Under the pieces are notes generated by a model that saw only the letters and a list, made by a program, of their open reading frames with translations, had not been told where the DNA came from and ran no database searches. From the NCBI GenBank assembly GCA_902494855.1, contig CABUVC010000017.1, positions 1 to 15,684 of the forward strand: a DNA stretch of 15,684 bases, written 5' to 3'. This DNA is from an uncultured Collinsella sp. GTDB taxonomy: Bacteria > Actinomycetota > Coriobacteriia > Coriobacteriales > Coriobacteriaceae. Below are positions 15,076-15,684 of this stretch, piece after piece (position 1 is the stretch's first letter; every line of letters begins with the position of its first letter). A program made the translations under genes and the position numbers.

Positions 15076-15328
15076 TGAGCTCAAGAGGGAAACGGAGAAA
15101 TCCACCAGAAAGCATTTAATGATCGAACGATAAACAGACAAGAAATCCACCGTCCTTGTCCTCCATTCGCTACGCTCATTCCGCGTCGCCTGCGGCTCCT
15201 TGGCATGGCCTATCGGCCAAAAGTGTGGGGGCTAACGCCCCAACTCCCCGGCTACGTTGTTGTCAGCTCTCAGCGCCGGCGTCGCTGCGCTCCCCGGGCG
15301 AAATAACCCACTTGGCTGCGAGCCTACA

Positions 15329-15350
15329 ATTCGGCAATGACGTGCCGAAT
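15329..15350. repeat. Inverted repeat ATTCGGCA-N6-TGCCGAAT
   Basis: Two perfect 8-bp arms surround ATGACG. The form suits an operator, a recombination core or a relaxase nick-site hairpin. No relaxase or integrase gene is visible to decide. Confidence 0.55.
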
Positions 15351-15438
15351 CCGTTTTCCAGTTGATCTGGATACCGACATTTGGTCAACCTTGCGCTGAA
15401 TACCGCTAGAAGGTCACAGAATCGAAAATAAGACGTCC

Positions 15439-15471
15439 TATCGGTGAGGTCCGACCGTTTTCTCACTGATA
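15439..15471. repeat. Inverted repeat TATCGGTGAG...CTCACTGATA
   Basis: Ten-base arms with one mismatch (15439-15448 and 15462-15471) flank a 13-nt centre, downstream of the right-hand gene. The role is unknown; a protein-binding site is plausible. Confidence 0.5.
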
Positions 15472-15518
15472 GATAAAACGGGTCTTAAATCGGCTCTCAG
15501 AGGCCCATACAAAAGAAA

Positions 15519-15540
15519 ACGGGCACCTGGCGGTACCCGT
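15519..15540 (-). terminator. Intrinsic terminator of the ribbon-helix-helix gene
   Basis: On the minus strand ACGGGTACC pairs with GGTGCCCGT (one G-T pair) around GCCA, followed by TTTTCTTTT. It lies 8 bp after the stop codon. Confidence 0.8.
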
Positions 15541-15548
15541 GATTCCGA

Positions 15549-15684
15549 TTAGATTTCCTTTTCGGCCAGATAGCGATCGAAAAGCTCCCGAGCGATATCC
15601 GATACGGACTTGTCCTCCTCGAGTGCCGCTTGCTTCAGACGTTTTCGGTAACTCTCCGGAACGTACACGGACAGCTGAACAAGC
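15549..15684 (-). CDS. Ribbon-helix-helix (CopG/Arc-type) DNA-binding protein, 5' end outside the window
   Basis: Only the last 44 residues are present: a strand LVQLSVYVP, helix ESYRKRLKQAALEEDK, then SVSDIARELFDRYLAEKEI. This strand-helix-helix pattern, with alternating polar and hydrophobic residues in the strand and a turn before SVSDI, is the RHH fold, which dimerises and inserts its strand pair into the major groove. Such proteins serve as plasmid copy-number repressors (CopG), partition adaptors (ParG/ParR type), or antitoxins. Beside a Rep-like gene and a dyad array, the first two roles are attractive. The terminator follows directly downstream, so it is the last gene of its transcript; the upstream partner, perhaps ParA or a toxin, is off the window. 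Confidence 0.75.
   Translation of the reverse strand, partial: LVQLSVYVPESYRKRLKQAALEEDKSVSDIARELFDRYLAEKEI

Larger units (their letters stand above)
14526..15548. other. 1-kb non-coding region of the putative replicon
   Basis: No credible gene lies here. From left to right it holds the dyad array (to 15042), a hairpin at 15048-15075, two copies of AGAAATCCACC (15097-15107 and 15141-15151), a G/C-rich part (15150-15300) with short hairpins at 15206-15219 and 15228-15241, inverted repeats at 15329-15350 and 15439-15471, and the terminator of the right-hand gene. Such density of dyads is typical of replication, transfer or partition regions. Confidence 0.6.

Noticed and set aside
15156..15466. 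Open frames of 67-69 codons on both strands
   Set aside because: They cover inverted repeats and G/C-rich non-coding sequence and show no protein-like pattern.

Overview
The window looks like the chromosome of a moderately high-GC Gram-positive bacterium. Codon third positions are G/C-rich, Shine-Dalgarno sites are strong (AAGGAG, GAGGAG), and long shadow ORFs lie antisense to real genes. Gene content (PTS sugar uptake, GH4 phospho-glucosidase, multi-ferredoxin protein, no respiratory genes) suits an anaerobic gut actinobacterium of the Coriobacteriia, such as Collinsella. That assignment is inference; no rRNA or marker was compared.

Left edge (1-1560): two unrelated SAM methyltransferase genes, the first broken by a one-base frameshift, followed by a gene remnant without a start codon. 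This looks like a decaying, possibly transferred island. Housekeeping block (1586-7000): guaA (minus), diverging from a cytoplasmic type I asparaginase (plus); a 244-bp element with terminal inverted repeats; an XRE regulator diverging from an unrecognised 129-aa protein across a perfect 24-bp palindrome; then a DUF1648 membrane protein and ychF, an apparent minus-strand operon.

Sugar locus (7081-12475): a PTS IICB transporter and a GH4 6-phospho-alpha-glucosidase on the minus strand diverge from a zinc polyol-type dehydrogenase and a GntR/UTRA repressor on the plus strand. Copies of TTGTCTAGATA flank both promoters and are likely the repressor's operators. The set could take up an alpha-glucoside, cleave its 6-phosphate to glucose-6-phosphate plus an aglycone, and oxidise that aglycone. 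A glucosyl-alditol such as maltitol or isomalt would use every gene. A 21-bp-stem terminator closes the locus.

Right end (12526-15684): a protein with four ferredoxin-type cysteine clusters (minus), then what appears to be a plasmid-type module. A 199-aa winged-helix protein has a strongly structured mRNA start. It is followed by about 1 kb of non-coding DNA with 13 copies of the dyad CTATGGGTT-N5-AACCCATAG, the last ones at 22-26 bp spacing like iterons, then further inverted repeats, and finally a ribbon-helix-helix protein running off the window. The simplest reading is an iteron replication origin (or centromere) with its initiator, integrated beside chromosomal genes. This module is the most interesting part of the window.
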